Shown here one piece after another: positions 36,400 through 45,422 of a DNA stretch of 64,000 nucleotides (its first letter is position 1; every line of letters begins with the position of its first letter). The notes below the pieces were generated by a model. That model did no database searches. It had not been told where the DNA came from and saw only the letters and a program-made list of their open reading frames with translations. The stretch spans positions 2,356,001 to 2,420,000 of the forward strand of contig NZ_CP059572.1 of assembly GCF_019175365.1 (NCBI RefSeq). Reading direction: 5' to 3'. Both the position numbers and the translations under genes were made by a program. This stretch comes from Actinomadura graeca. Its GTDB lineage: Bacteria; Actinomycetota; Actinomycetes; Streptosporangiales; Streptosporangiaceae.

Positions 36400-39300
36400 A
36401 TGAAACGACCGTTCGATGGCGGCCCTTATTCACGAAGTACGCGCTTGATGCTCGCCATCCCGGCGATCCCTTTGGGATTGCTCACGGTCCCCCCTCTCTC
36501 CCATGAGCGAAGCCTTTATTTCACCGCCGGGCTTGTGCTGGCGATGGCCGCCTCCGGTGGTCTCGCCGTCGTCCGGCGGATACAGGCCCTGAGAACGATC
36601 CTGCCCTTCGGCGCCGCCGAGGCCGGAGTGCCCGCGACCGCCTACCTCGTCCCACGGGAGCTGCCGCCCGCCCCGCCGGTCTTCGTCGGGCGGGCCGACG
36701 AGATCCGCAGGCTGAGGGACGAGCTGCCGCCCGCGCGCCGCTCCCGCACGTCGATCGCGATCATCCACGGGCCCGGCGGGATCGGGAAGTCGGCGCTGGC
36801 GATCACCTTCGCCCACCAGGTCGCCGGCAAGTTCCACGACGGCCAGCTCTACATCCGGGTGTGGGCGCAGGACGGCCCGCCCGACCTCACCGAGCGGATC
36901 CTGGAGAAGTTCGTCCGGGCGCTGAAGAAGCCCGAGGACGAGATGCCCTCGGGCGAGGCCGCCCTCAGGAAGCGCTACGCCGAGCTGACCTCGGGCCGGG
37001 TGCTGATCGTGCTCGACGATGTCGGCCCCGAGTTCGACCTCACGCCGCTGCTGCCGAGCGGCCCCCGGAGCCTGCTGATCGCGACCTGCCCGCGCAGGCC
37101 CCGGCTGGCGGGCTCCCCCGCCACCGACATCTCGCTCATGGCGCTCCGGCACGACGAGGCCCTGGACCTGCTGCGCACCACGATCGGCGCGCACCGCGTC
37201 GACAACGAGCTGGACCAGTCGGAGGCGCTCGCCCGCCAGTGCCAGGGGCAGCCGCTCGCGCTGCGCATGGCCGGCACCGCCCTGGCCAGCCGGCCGAACT
37301 GGGCCCTCCAGCTCGTCCTCGCACAGTCGCCGCACCCGGCCGGGGACCCGCTGTCCCTCGTACGGCGCGGCGACGACCAGGAGCCCCGCTGGTTCGACGC
37401 CGTCTACGCGCTGCTCACCAGGAACGAGCAGGCCGCGCTGGGGGCCCTCTACAGGCTGGAGCGCCCGCTCTTCACGCCGCGGATGCTCGGGCAGGCACTC
37501 GGGACCGACGAGCGGCACGCCGGGCGCCTCGCCGCGCGCCTGGCGGACGCCGGGCTGGTCGAACGCTACAACCCGAGTTCCGCCGCGACGTCGTACCGGG
37601 TGGAGGAGACCGTCCTCAGGTACGCGGCCCTGCTGCGCGGCACGCCGGAGCGGCATCGCATGCGGTGGGGCCGGCCGGGCGGGCGGACCGTGGGCCTGCT
37701 TCCCCGGCCGGCGCACGGCCGTATCCGCGGCCTCGACGAGCTGTTATGGGAGCACCGCGGGTTCACCCTGGCCATCTACGCCATGCGCGAGGCCATGGGG
37801 GCGGCGAGGGAGGACGGCGACCGCGCGGAGGAGGCCCTCGCCTGCGGCGCCCTCGCGGAGCTGTACGCCGAGCTGGGCGAGCTGCTCGTCGCCGAGGACC
37901 TGGCCTACCGCGCGCTGAACGACGCGGCGAGCATCACCCAGGCGCGGCGCTGCCTCAGCCGCATCGAACGGCACCGCAACCGGCCGGACGCGGCGGTCGG
38001 GCACGCGTCCGAGGCGGTGAAGATGGCGCGGGCCCTGGAGAACCGGCCCGAGCAGGTCCGCGCCCTCCTCGCGGACGCCATGGCGCTGTGCGTGCGCGGC
38101 GCCGCGGACGACGCGATCAACGCGCTCCAGTCCTGTATCGAGGCCAGGCGCCACTGCGAGGTCTACCAGGCGGAGTGCGGCCACCTGACGCCCGCGGTGC
38201 TGTGGACGTACGCGCGGGTGCTGTCCCTCGGAAGGGATCACCCGGCCGCCTCGAAGGCGCTGGACGAGGCCGCCGAGCACATCGCCAGGAGCGGCCGCCC
38301 GTCGCCGTACACCGCGTGGATCGGCCACCTGCGCGCGGTCATCGCCATCGAGCGCCTCGAACACGAGGACGCCGAGCGGCACGCACTCCAGTCCCTGGAC
38401 GCGTTCACGCAGCTCAGGCACCGCTTCGGCATGGCCCACTGCCACTACGAGCTCGGCCGCCTGTACCTGCGGACCGATCGGGCACGGGACGCGGTCCGCG
38501 TCCTGCGGCAGGCCGTGGAGACGTTCAGCAACTGCGGCGACCTGCTGATCTGGACGCACGCGAGGATGGAGCTCGCACTGGCCTACGAGGCGCGGGCACG
38601 CTTCGGGGACAGCCGCAGGCTGCTGCGCGCCGCCCGCAGGTCCTACGTCCAGCTGGGCTACGCGCCGGGATGGCAGCGGGTGTCCCAGGCGCGGCACCGG
38701 ACGCGGCTGTGGTTCGTCCGGCCCGGCAAGCTCCGGCTCTTCCTGGAGCGCAGGCGGCGACGGCGGCACGGCGACGGCGGCGCGCCCCGCCGCCGTCTTC
38801 TGCCGCGCCGCCCGGCCCTCAGGCTCTCGCCATGGCGGTGGGCCGTCCTCGCCGGGCTCCCCCCGGCGCTCGCCCTGCCCCTGCTGCTGCCCGACCAGTG
38901 GCTGCGGCTCACGGCGCTGGGCCTCGGCCTGTCCTGCCTGGTGCTCGTCCCACTCCGCAACCGGCGGCCCCCGGCCGTGCCGGTGGCCCGGCCGCAGCGG
39001 ATCGAGCTGCCGTCGTTCCACGGCCGGGAAGAGCAGCTCCGGGAGTTCACGGACCTCCACGACGCCCGGCGCCGCAACCCGCCCCCGGGCACACCTCTGA
39101 TCCTGGCGATCCACGGTCCGCCGGGGGTGGGGAAGACGGCGCTGGCGCAGCAGCTCGCTCTGCGCATCGGCCCGCACTACGGGAAGTGGCAGCTCTTCGC
39201 CAACATGGGCACCGCCGGAGGCCCCCGCCCACCACGGGACGTCCTGTACGACCTCCTCCGGCAGCTCGGCCGTTCCAAGGGCGAGCTGAAAGGTCTGGAC

Positions 39301-41868
39301 GCGCAGTCGCTCGCGGGGATGTTCCGCGCCATGACCGTTCACCGGGACATGCTGATCGTGCTCGACGCGGCGCGCAGCCTGGAGCAGGTCCTGGCCGTTC
39401 TGCCCGGGGAGAGCGGCTGCACGGTCATCATCACCAGCAGGGCCGGTTTCATGGCGGGCCGCGCGCAGCACACCGTGGCCCTGGGCGTGCCCAGCGAGGA
39501 GGAGGCGACCCGCATCTTCCGCTGGTCCGCCGACACCGACGACCCGCCGCCGCCGCACCTCGTCGCCGAGGCCGTCGAGCTGTGCGGCCGCCAGACGAAC
39601 GCGCTGCGGGTCGCCGCCGACCGGTCGCGCCGGCACGGCCTCGAGCCGACCCTCGCGCACCTGCGGGACGAGGGAAGGCGACTGGAATTCCTGCGCTACG
39701 GCGGCCGGGACGTCGCGGAGCGGTTCGAAAGCGAGTACGCCGACCTCGAGCAGGAGGAACGCGAGGCCCTGCTGCTGCTGACGATCCCCGAGTCGCGGAC
39801 GTTCGTGCCCTGGGTGCTCCAGCCGCTGCTCGGCATCGGCTCCGACCAGGCGGGGAACCTGATGACGTCCATCAGCAGGGTCGGGCTCCTGGACATCGAG
39901 GGCCAGGACGTCGCCGGATTCGCGCGCTACCACCTGAGCCCGCTGATGCGGCTGTTCGCCAGGCGGCAGATCGCGCGCGGCGACATCTCACGGGAGAGGC
40001 TCGCCCTCGCCCGGACGGCCTTCCGGCGGGCCTACCTGGCCGGATCACTGCGGGTGCTCGCCAAACTCGGCATCCCGGAGATCCAGCCGCCCTGGAGCGA
40101 CGACGCGCCCGACCACTGGTTCCCGGAGATCCCCGGCTGGGACTCGATGATCGCCGAGCACCTGCGCTCGTGGGTCCGTGCGGAGTTCGGGAACCTCGTC
40201 CGCACCGTCCACGAGGCGCACAGGCTCGGGGAGCACGCGGCCTGCAGGCACATCGCGGCGCGGATCGGCGACTGCTACGCCTCCCCCGTCCGGCACCAGA
40301 CCGTCCGCGAGGCGTTCGCCCTCGCCGTGGAGTCCGCGCGGGCGGAAGGCTCCGTCGAGGGCGAGATCGACGTCCGGATCGCCCGGGCGGGCTACCTCAC
40401 CACGGTCACGGATTATCCGATGGCGATCGGCGAGCTGCGGGCGCTGGAGGAGATGCCGCTGTCCGGGGCCCGCCGCGTCGAGGTGGGCCGCCGGCTCGGC
40501 CACGCGCTGCACGAGATCGGGCTGCACCGGGAGGCCGACGAGGCCGTCCGCGCCGTCTCCCCCACCGACGCCCACGCCGAGGTCGGCGCCGAAGGGCTGC
40601 TCCTATGCGCCGTGCATCACGAGGCCCGTGCGGGCCGCGGCACCGGGCACGGCGCCGGACGCTGGGTGTCCGGCGCGTCCGTTCCCGACCTCGGCGCCGA
40701 CGAGCCGCCCGCCTCGCGCATCCTCGCGGGGATGCTGGAGGCCAGGCGCGCCAGGCGGCGGCGGGACGTGACCGCAGCAGAGCGGGCGTTGGAGGCGGCG
40801 CGCCGGCTGTGCCGCGAGGAACTCGCCGACGGGGCCGCGCTCGACGGCGAGCGCGTCGAGCTGTACCTGCACTGCCGGACGCCAGGCCCCCGGGCCCACG
40901 GGAGGCCACCGGAGGCGGAGGACGTCACGGTTCTCGCCGGGCGCGCGGTGCGGTCGTTCGACCGCATCGGACGGCCGATCGGGCGGGTGCGCGCCCGGCT
41001 GGCCTACGCGCGGGCGCTTCTGTACGCCGGTCAGGCCGACGAGTGCGTGCGCCAGCTGGACGACGCCCAGCGGATACTGTGCGAGGTGCCCGACGTGGGC
41101 GCACGGCGGCAGGCCGCGGGCCTCGCGCAGATCCGGGGCGAGGTGCTGCTGCGGCTCGGCGAGCGGCGCGCCGCCCTGGCGTCCCTGGAGGGGGCCGGAC
41201 GGTGGTTCGCCGAGCACGAGCCCTATTCGTACGCCGTGACGCTGTCGCTGCTCGGCGAGACGTCCCGGCGGCTGGGCGACCTCTCCGGGGCGCTGGCCCG
41301 CTACCGCGCCGCGGAGCGCCTCTTCGCGCAGCACGGGGACGAGGTCGCGGCGCGGGCCATGCGCCGCTGCGTGTTCCGCACACGGCTCGCCCGGCGGACG
41401 GCCCCGCCGGGCCGCGTTCACGCCGACGCGCGGCGGCCGGGCGACGGCGCCCCAGCCCCAGCCCCTGCCACCGCCCCAGCCCCCGCTCCCGCTCCCGCCG
41501 GCGAGCTTCCCGGGCTCACCGTCGCCGTCCGCCGCGAGGACGGCGCGGCGATGGCGACAGGGGAGGACCTGACGCTCGACGTCGACGTGCGATGGCGCGA
41601 CGGCGCGGGCGCGGACCGGGTCCCCGGCGGCCTGCGGCTGCGGACGATCGTCCTGGCCGGAGATCTGCCGGTGAGCCCGGCCTCCGCCACGGCGACGCTG
41701 ACGCCCGACGGGATCGACCGGCCCCTGGCCTTCTCCTTCATTCCCGGGCGTCCCGGCGCGCTGGCCGTGTCCGTCAAGGTGTACGAGGCGCGGACGGGCT
41801 TCCTGCTGCACGAAGTCACCGGGGAACTCGACATCAGACCGGGAGCCAGAGCGAGTACGCCTCAATGA
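36400..41868 (+). CDS. Giant STAND protein with two tandem NB-ARC/TPR modules
   Basis: An 1,822-residue protein from ATG 36400 (GGGGG 6 bp upstream). Module 1: two TM helices (13-58), NB-ARC-type P-loop HGPGGIGKSALA near 124 with Walker B VLIVLDDV near 203, winged-helix part, then TPR-like helices to about 780. Module 2 repeats the plan: TM helices 814-852, P-loop HGPPGVGKTALA near 905, Walker B LIVLDAARS near 985 (second acidic residue replaced by Ala), winged helix, TPR-like repeats to about 1670. A Pro/Ala linker then leads to a strand-rich C-terminal domain of about 120 residues. Likely the ligand-sensing switch of the operon; the coupled CHAT protease is the presumed output. Confidence 0.85.
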   Translation: MKRPFDGGPYSRSTRLMLAIPAIPLGLLTVPPLSHERSLYFTAGLVLAMAASGGLAVVRRIQALRTILPFGAAEAGVPATAYLVPRELPPAPPVFVGRADEIRRLRDELPPARRSRTSIAIIHGPGGIGKSALAITFAHQVAGKFHDGQLYIRVWAQDGPPDLTERILEKFVRALKKPEDEMPSGEAALRKRYAELTSGRVLIVLDDVGPEFDLTPLLPSGPRSLLIATCPRRPRLAGSPATDISLMALRHDEALDLLRTTIGAHRVDNELDQSEALARQCQGQPLALRMAGTALASRPNWALQLVLAQSPHPAGDPLSLVRRGDDQEPRWFDAVYALLTRNEQAALGALYRLERPLFTPRMLGQALGTDERHAGRLAARLADAGLVERYNPSSAATSYRVEETVLRYAALLRGTPERHRMRWGRPGGRTVGLLPRPAHGRIRGLDELLWEHRGFTLAIYAMREAMGAAREDGDRAEEALACGALAELYAELGELLVAEDLAYRALNDAASITQARRCLSRIERHRNRPDAAVGHASEAVKMARALENRPEQVRALLADAMALCVRGAADDAINALQSCIEARRHCEVYQAECGHLTPAVLWTYARVLSLGRDHPAASKALDEAAEHIARSGRPSPYTAWIGHLRAVIAIERLEHEDAERHALQSLDAFTQLRHRFGMAHCHYELGRLYLRTDRARDAVRVLRQAVETFSNCGDLLIWTHARMELALAYEARARFGDSRRLLRAARRSYVQLGYAPGWQRVSQARHRTRLWFVRPGKLRLFLERRRRRRHGDGGAPRRRLLPRRPALRLSPWRWAVLAGLPPALALPLLLPDQWLRLTALGLGLSCLVLVPLRNRRPPAVPVARPQRIELPSFHGREEQLREFTDLHDARRRNPPPGTPLILAIHGPPGVGKTALAQQLALRIGPHYGKWQLFANMGTAGGPRPPRDVLYDLLRQLGRSKGELKGLDAQSLAGMFRAMTVHRDMLIVLDAARSLEQVLAVLPGESGCTVIITSRAGFMAGRAQHTVALGVPSEEEATRIFRWSADTDDPPPPHLVAEAVELCGRQTNALRVAADRSRRHGLEPTLAHLRDEGRRLEFLRYGGRDVAERFESEYADLEQEEREALLLLTIPESRTFVPWVLQPLLGIGSDQAGNLMTSISRVGLLDIEGQDVAGFARYHLSPLMRLFARRQIARGDISRERLALARTAFRRAYLAGSLRVLAKLGIPEIQPPWSDDAPDHWFPEIPGWDSMIAEHLRSWVRAEFGNLVRTVHEAHRLGEHAACRHIAARIGDCYASPVRHQTVREAFALAVESARAEGSVEGEIDVRIARAGYLTTVTDYPMAIGELRALEEMPLSGARRVEVGRRLGHALHEIGLHREADEAVRAVSPTDAHAEVGAEGLLLCAVHHEARAGRGTGHGAGRWVSGASVPDLGADEPPASRILAGMLEARRARRRRDVTAAERALEAARRLCREELADGAALDGERVELYLHCRTPGPRAHGRPPEAEDVTVLAGRAVRSFDRIGRPIGRVRARLAYARALLYAGQADECVRQLDDAQRILCEVPDVGARRQAAGLAQIRGEVLLRLGERRAALASLEGAGRWFAEHEPYSYAVTLSLLGETSRRLGDLSGALARYRAAERLFAQHGDEVAARAMRRCVFRTRLARRTAPPGRVHADARRPGDGAPAPAPATAPAPAPAPAGELPGLTVAVRREDGAAMATGEDLTLDVDVRWRDGAGADRVPGGLRLRTIVLAGDLPVSPASATATLTPDGIDRPLAFSFIPGRPGALAVSVKVYEARTGFLLHEVTGELDIRPGARASTPQ

Positions 41869-43142
41869 TCGAAGACCCCTCCTTCCGCCCCTCCTACGAC
41901 AACAGCACACGCCCCATCCCCTCCGACCGGCTCGGCCGCAGCCGCACCATCGACCTGCGCTTCGACGAGCTGGGCGACAGGCTCCGCCTGATCGCCAGGT
42001 GCGCCGACTTCGGCGAGGACGGCGGCGGTGAGCTGGAGGGCATGCTGCGCCGTCCCAGGGAGTTCATCGAGAACGCCGTCATGAGCATGTGCGAGACCTG
42101 GGACGAGCAGGTCATCTCCTACTACCAGGAGCAGCCGGCGGGATTCCCGTTCGAGGATCGGATCGACGTCTCCCCGATCATCCCGGTCGCCGCGCAGCGG
42201 AGGATGCGGCAGAGGCTGGCCTGGCAGGGGCACCTGCTCTTCGAGTTCCTCTTCCAGGACGGCGACGCCGGGCTGAGAGAGATCGCCAAGGTGCTCCGGC
42301 ACGCGCTCCGCAGCCGCCAGCAGCGCATCCGGATCCGCGCCGACATGCTCTCGGTGCCCTGGACCATGCTGTACACGGCGACGGACCCGGACGACGAGGT
42401 CGACGGCATCGACTCCGACTGCGATCCCGAGGGCTTCTGGGGGTGCCGCCACCTGCTGGAGCACGTGACGGAACGCGACTCGCAGTTCAGCTCGCGGCTG
42501 TGCCCGGCGGGAGACCTCCCCGTGGTCGGCATGAACGTCGATCCCCGGCTGGACGACCAGTACCCGCAGACCCCCTGCGTGGGGCCGATGATCGAATTCT
42601 TCCGGTCCCGTGCCCGGCAGACCGACGTCCGCATCGACAGGCACTCCCTGGCCCGCGCCTACCGGGACGGGCGGCTGGAGGACGAGATCAGCTACTTCGG
42701 CTTGCACGCCTCATCGAACGGCCACGGCGGCGTGGCGCCCACCAGGTTCGAGCTGGGCGACGGCGAGGCCGTGCGGGAGATCGACATCCTCGGCTGGCTG
42801 GGCGGGCAGCGGCTCGGCTCCGGGCCGGTGATCTTCTTCAACGCGTGCAAGGGCGGGCGGCTCGGCTCGATGTACCACCCGTCGTTCGGCAGGCTGCTGC
42901 TGGGCGCGGGCGCGAACTGCCTGGTCGGCCCCCAGGTCGACGTGACACCGCGGTTCGCGCGCGAGTACGCGATGGAGTTCTTCCGGCTGTTCTTCGAGCG
43001 CGGGACCCGCATCGGCGACGTCGTGCACCGGCTCGCGCGACGCCTGCTGCTGGACCACGCCAACCCACTCGGCCTGGCGATCTCGCTCTACCGCGGACTC
43101 GACACGCACCTGGCGCCCGCCGGGATCCTGGAGACCGCGTGA
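41865..43142 (+). CDS. CHAT-domain caspase-like protease
   Basis: A 425-residue protein whose ATG overlaps the STAND stop (ATGA). The C-terminal half is a CHAT/caspase-like clan CD domain with catalytic His281 in YFGLHASSNGHGG and Cys328 in VIFFNACKGGRLGSM, followed by GANCLVGPQVDVTPRFAREYA, as in TPR-CHAT and other CHAT proteases. The N-terminal about 200 residues form an alpha/beta region of unknown type. In known systems CHAT proteases are activated by a sensor and cleave a dedicated partner, for example gasdermins. Here the neighbours are a STAND sensor and an alpha/beta hydrolase. Confidence 0.88.
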   Translation: MIEDPSFRPSYDNSTRPIPSDRLGRSRTIDLRFDELGDRLRLIARCADFGEDGGGELEGMLRRPREFIENAVMSMCETWDEQVISYYQEQPAGFPFEDRIDVSPIIPVAAQRRMRQRLAWQGHLLFEFLFQDGDAGLREIAKVLRHALRSRQQRIRIRADMLSVPWTMLYTATDPDDEVDGIDSDCDPEGFWGCRHLLEHVTERDSQFSSRLCPAGDLPVVGMNVDPRLDDQYPQTPCVGPMIEFFRSRARQTDVRIDRHSLARAYRDGRLEDEISYFGLHASSNGHGGVAPTRFELGDGEAVREIDILGWLGGQRLGSGPVIFFNACKGGRLGSMYHPSFGRLLLGAGANCLVGPQVDVTPRFAREYAMEFFRLFFERGTRIGDVVHRLARRLLLDHANPLGLAISLYRGLDTHLAPAGILETA

Positions 43143-44119
43143 CCGTCCTGCTCGACCTCGACGAGCGGGGCTCGCTCCTGGACCCGGCCACCGGCGCCCC
43201 GGTCGGCGCCGCGGCGGTGCCCGACGCCCTCCACCGGCTCTTGCGCGTCCCGCGCGAGGCCACCGACATCGTCGTCTTCGTCCACGGATGGCGCACGTCC
43301 CGGAAAAAGGCGGAGCGGAAGGCGCGGCGGTTCTTCGGTGACGTGCTGGCGCACTGGGAGACGACCGGCGACCGGTACCCGGCCCTCCCCGCCTACCGCC
43401 CGTACAACGTGATCGTCCGCTGGCCCTCCATGAGCCCGTGGGGCCGCCGGGGGTACGAGCGGATCCGGGACCGCGCGCACGCGATGACCACGCGCGGGGA
43501 GGCCGCCGCCGTCATCGCGCAGCTCCTGGGCTATCTCAACCGGAACCGGCGGCCGCCGGGCCGCGGCCCCGCGCGCCTGCGCACCGCCGCGGGCCAGTAC
43601 CTTCACTGCGCCGGTCATTCGTTCGGCGGGCGTTTCCTCTGCCAGGCGATCCAGGAGGCGGCCGACCCGCGCCGTCCGCCCACACTGGACTGGCCGTGGC
43701 GCGACGCCGCCTACCCCTACACGGTCGACAGCCTGCTCGTCTTCCAGATGGCCGCGAGGCCCGACTGCTTCGCGACGATCTTCCCCAGGCTGCTCGGCGA
43801 CGCGCCGATCAACTGCCCGATCGTCCTGACGCGGTCCGACTCCGACCGGGCGGCCGGGCTCTGGCACCGGAGGGCGGAGGGCGTCGCGGGCATCGGCAGC
43901 GTGGGCGCCGACGCCCCGCCGGGCAGGATCGGCTCGATCCGGCTGCACCGCCTGGACGAGGACTACGGCCGGTCCGAGCTGGAGTCGCGGATCGTGAACG
44001 TGGACGCGAGCTGGCGCTACCGCGGCGGCTCCTGGCCGTCGTTCACCGGCGCGCACTCTGCCTTCTGGCACGCCGAGTCCATGCACCTCTTCCTCAGCCT
44101 TGTCGCGCTCGCCCGCTGA
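43139..44119 (+). CDS. Alpha/beta hydrolase, last gene of the STAND-CHAT operon
   Basis: A 326-residue protein from GTG 43139, overlapping the CHAT stop by 4 bp. VVFVHGWRTSRKKAERKARRFF is an oxyanion-hole strand, and CAGHSFGGRFLCQAI is the nucleophile elbow with Ser161. The catalytic acid and His are less certain (LTRSDSDR; GAHSAFWH). The fold resembles serine esterases/lipases. As the last gene of a tightly coupled operon it is a candidate effector (membrane-lipid attack) or a CHAT substrate; both are inference. No signal peptide. Confidence 0.8.
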   Translation: MTVLLDLDERGSLLDPATGAPVGAAAVPDALHRLLRVPREATDIVVFVHGWRTSRKKAERKARRFFGDVLAHWETTGDRYPALPAYRPYNVIVRWPSMSPWGRRGYERIRDRAHAMTTRGEAAAVIAQLLGYLNRNRRPPGRGPARLRTAAGQYLHCAGHSFGGRFLCQAIQEAADPRRPPTLDWPWRDAAYPYTVDSLLVFQMAARPDCFATIFPRLLGDAPINCPIVLTRSDSDRAAGLWHRRAEGVAGIGSVGADAPPGRIGSIRLHRLDEDYGRSELESRIVNVDASWRYRGGSWPSFTGAHSAFWHAESMHLFLSLVALAR

Positions 44120-44195
44120 GACATCAGGAACGCTGACGCGGGCGCAGGAAGGCGTGAGGCTTCAGCCGGGGGACGGCCCAGCCAGGAGACGGCGC

Positions 44196-44250
44196 GGGCG
44201 GGGGGGTGGCGTTGCGGGTTGGGGGCGGGCGTGGTTTTGGGCGGGGAGGG
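44196..44250 (+). repeat. Cluster of eight G-tracts (G-quadruplex candidate)
   Basis: Eight runs of three or more G (3, 7, 3, 5, 3, 3, 4, 3) occur within 55 bp, separated by 1-9 bases, enough for one or two intramolecular quadruplexes on the plus strand. It is 77 bp past the stop of the hydrolase, so it could affect transcription termination. Confidence 0.5.
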
Positions 44251-44382
44251 CAGAGATGTCTTTCTTTGACGCCAGCGATCCCTCACCGAACGTGTAGTGC
44301 TCTGGCGGAGTGGTCACGTGGGGTAGCCGTAGGGCGGTTCGGCGGGGCCGTCCTCGTGACCCGTCGGCCGGACATATCGCGC

Positions 44383-44424
44383 CGGGCGGGGATCGCGGTG
44401 CGGCGGGCGGGGATCGCGGTGCGG
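44383..44424 (+). repeat. 21-bp tandem repeat, two copies
   Basis: CGGGCGGGGATCGCGGTGCGG is present twice head to tail, with the start of a degenerate third copy. Confidence 0.7.
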
Positions 44425-44618
44425 CGGACGGGTCGGCGGGCCGGGGCCGGGGCTTCGGCCCACCGTCTGTCCCGTCCGAAGCGTGTGCCTCCGGTGCCCC
44501 TCGCCCGCAGGCGCGCGCCCGTGGCCCCCCGGGCCGGGATCGGCTGCGCCACCGCCCGAAAGCAGGGTTTGCGAAGCCCGAAAGGCATCCAAAACCGCAG
44601 CTCAGCGACTTCGCGCGT

Positions 44619-44640
44619 CGTCCGGCGGGTCCGCCGGACG
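44619..44640. terminator. GC hairpin, possible terminator
   Basis: CGTCCGGCGG and CCGCCGGACG form a perfect 10-bp stem with a GT loop. No gene ends nearby within 500 bp, so it may be a structural or attenuating element of a leader. Confidence 0.4.
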
Positions 44641-44722
44641 CCAGGCGGCGGGGGGTGCCCGCACCCGGCCAATGTCACGGATCAAGCACAGGGAGTGACT
44701 CTCCGCAGGATGGCGCAAGGCC

Positions 44723-44738
44723 CTTGCACGCGTGCAAG
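44723..44738. promoter_or_regulatory. 16-bp perfect palindrome CTTGCACG-CGTGCAAG
   Basis: A fully symmetric site 112 bp upstream of the ATP-binding protein gene. Its size and half-sites suit a dimeric helix-turn-helix regulator, possibly the one encoded at 46421. Confidence 0.5.
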
Positions 44739-44849
44739 TGCCGGTGACTCACCCCGGCGCCGTGCGTAAAAGTGACTGTCGTGTGGGCGCGGCTCTTCCG
44801 GCCCGCATGCAAGGGCCGATGTCCGACTCCCAGCAGGCCATTGGAAGCA

Positions 44850-45422
44850 ATGTTCGCTTACAGCCCGACACGGAGACGTGAAGCCGTCGCTGCCATGAAC
44901 GCACCAGACGCATGGTCGGGGACCCCGGTCCTGGTACCGGCCCCGGCGCCCGCCCCTTCGCTGGAAATCGCTACCTCGTCCGCCTGGAACAACGGAAAGT
45001 CCACCGGGCGCCTCCTTGGCGAGATCGACCTCGCCGCGACACCGGCGGCCGTCAGGCTCGGCCGCTCCTACGTCCGCGAACTGGTCGGCCAGTACTTCGG
45101 CGCCGGCCGGTCGGAGCTCGCCGACCTGGAGCTGCTGACCAGCGAGGCCCTCACCGGCTCGGTCCTGTACGCACGGCCGCGCCGGGACGGGACCGTCATG
45201 CTGTCAGCGCTGCACATCGACCGGTTCATCCGGGTCGAGGTCACCGACGGGGGTGGCCTGCGGGGGCACACCCGGTCGCCGGAGGAGCCCTCGCAGAACC
45301 ACACACGGGGGCTGGTTCTGATGCGGGCGCTCGCCGCCGACCACGGCACGCACCGCAACCGGAACGGCACGTCGACGTTCTGGTTCGGGGTGGCCGTCCG
45401 GGAAGGATGGCGATCCCCGTGA
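44850..45422 (+). CDS. ATP-binding protein, RsbW/anti-sigma-kinase-like
   Basis: About 190 residues from ATG 44850 (GGAAG just upstream); ATG 44895 is an alternative. The last 130 residues resemble the HATPase_c_2 domain of streptomycete RsbW-type proteins: VRLGRSYVRELVGQYF, LELLTSEALTGSVLYA (the N-box, where the usual Asn is Glu), VEVTDGGGLRG and RGLVLMRALAADHG. Such proteins are common in actinomycetes next to helix-turn-helix regulators and DUF574 methyltransferases, as here. Kinase activity is doubtful because of the N-box change. Overlaps the next gene by 4 bp. Confidence 0.75.
   Translation: MFAYSPTRRREAVAAMNAPDAWSGTPVLVPAPAPAPSLEIATSSAWNNGKSTGRLLGEIDLAATPAAVRLGRSYVRELVGQYFGAGRSELADLELLTSEALTGSVLYARPRRDGTVMLSALHIDRFIRVEVTDGGGLRGHTRSPEEPSQNHTRGLVLMRALAADHGTHRNRNGTSTFWFGVAVREGWRSP

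Larger units (their letters stand above)
44120..44849. other. 730-bp non-coding gap with G-rich and repeat elements
   Basis: No supported gene. It contains the G-tract cluster, a 21-bp tandem repeat, a 10-bp-stem hairpin and a 16-bp palindrome listed separately. GC skew is strongly G-rich on the plus strand in the first 300 bp. The stretch separates the conflict operon from the regulator cluster. Confidence 0.55.

Noticed and set aside
36861..41864. Long plus-strand open frame out of phase with the STAND gene
   Set aside because: Arg/Pro/Ala-rich frame shadow; only its 3' part from 41865 is real (the CHAT gene).
44206..44769. Possible gene in the 44.1-44.8 kb gap
   Set aside because: Frames in both directions are Arg/Gly/Pro-rich, contain the tandem repeat and hairpin, and lack ribosome-binding sites or known domains.
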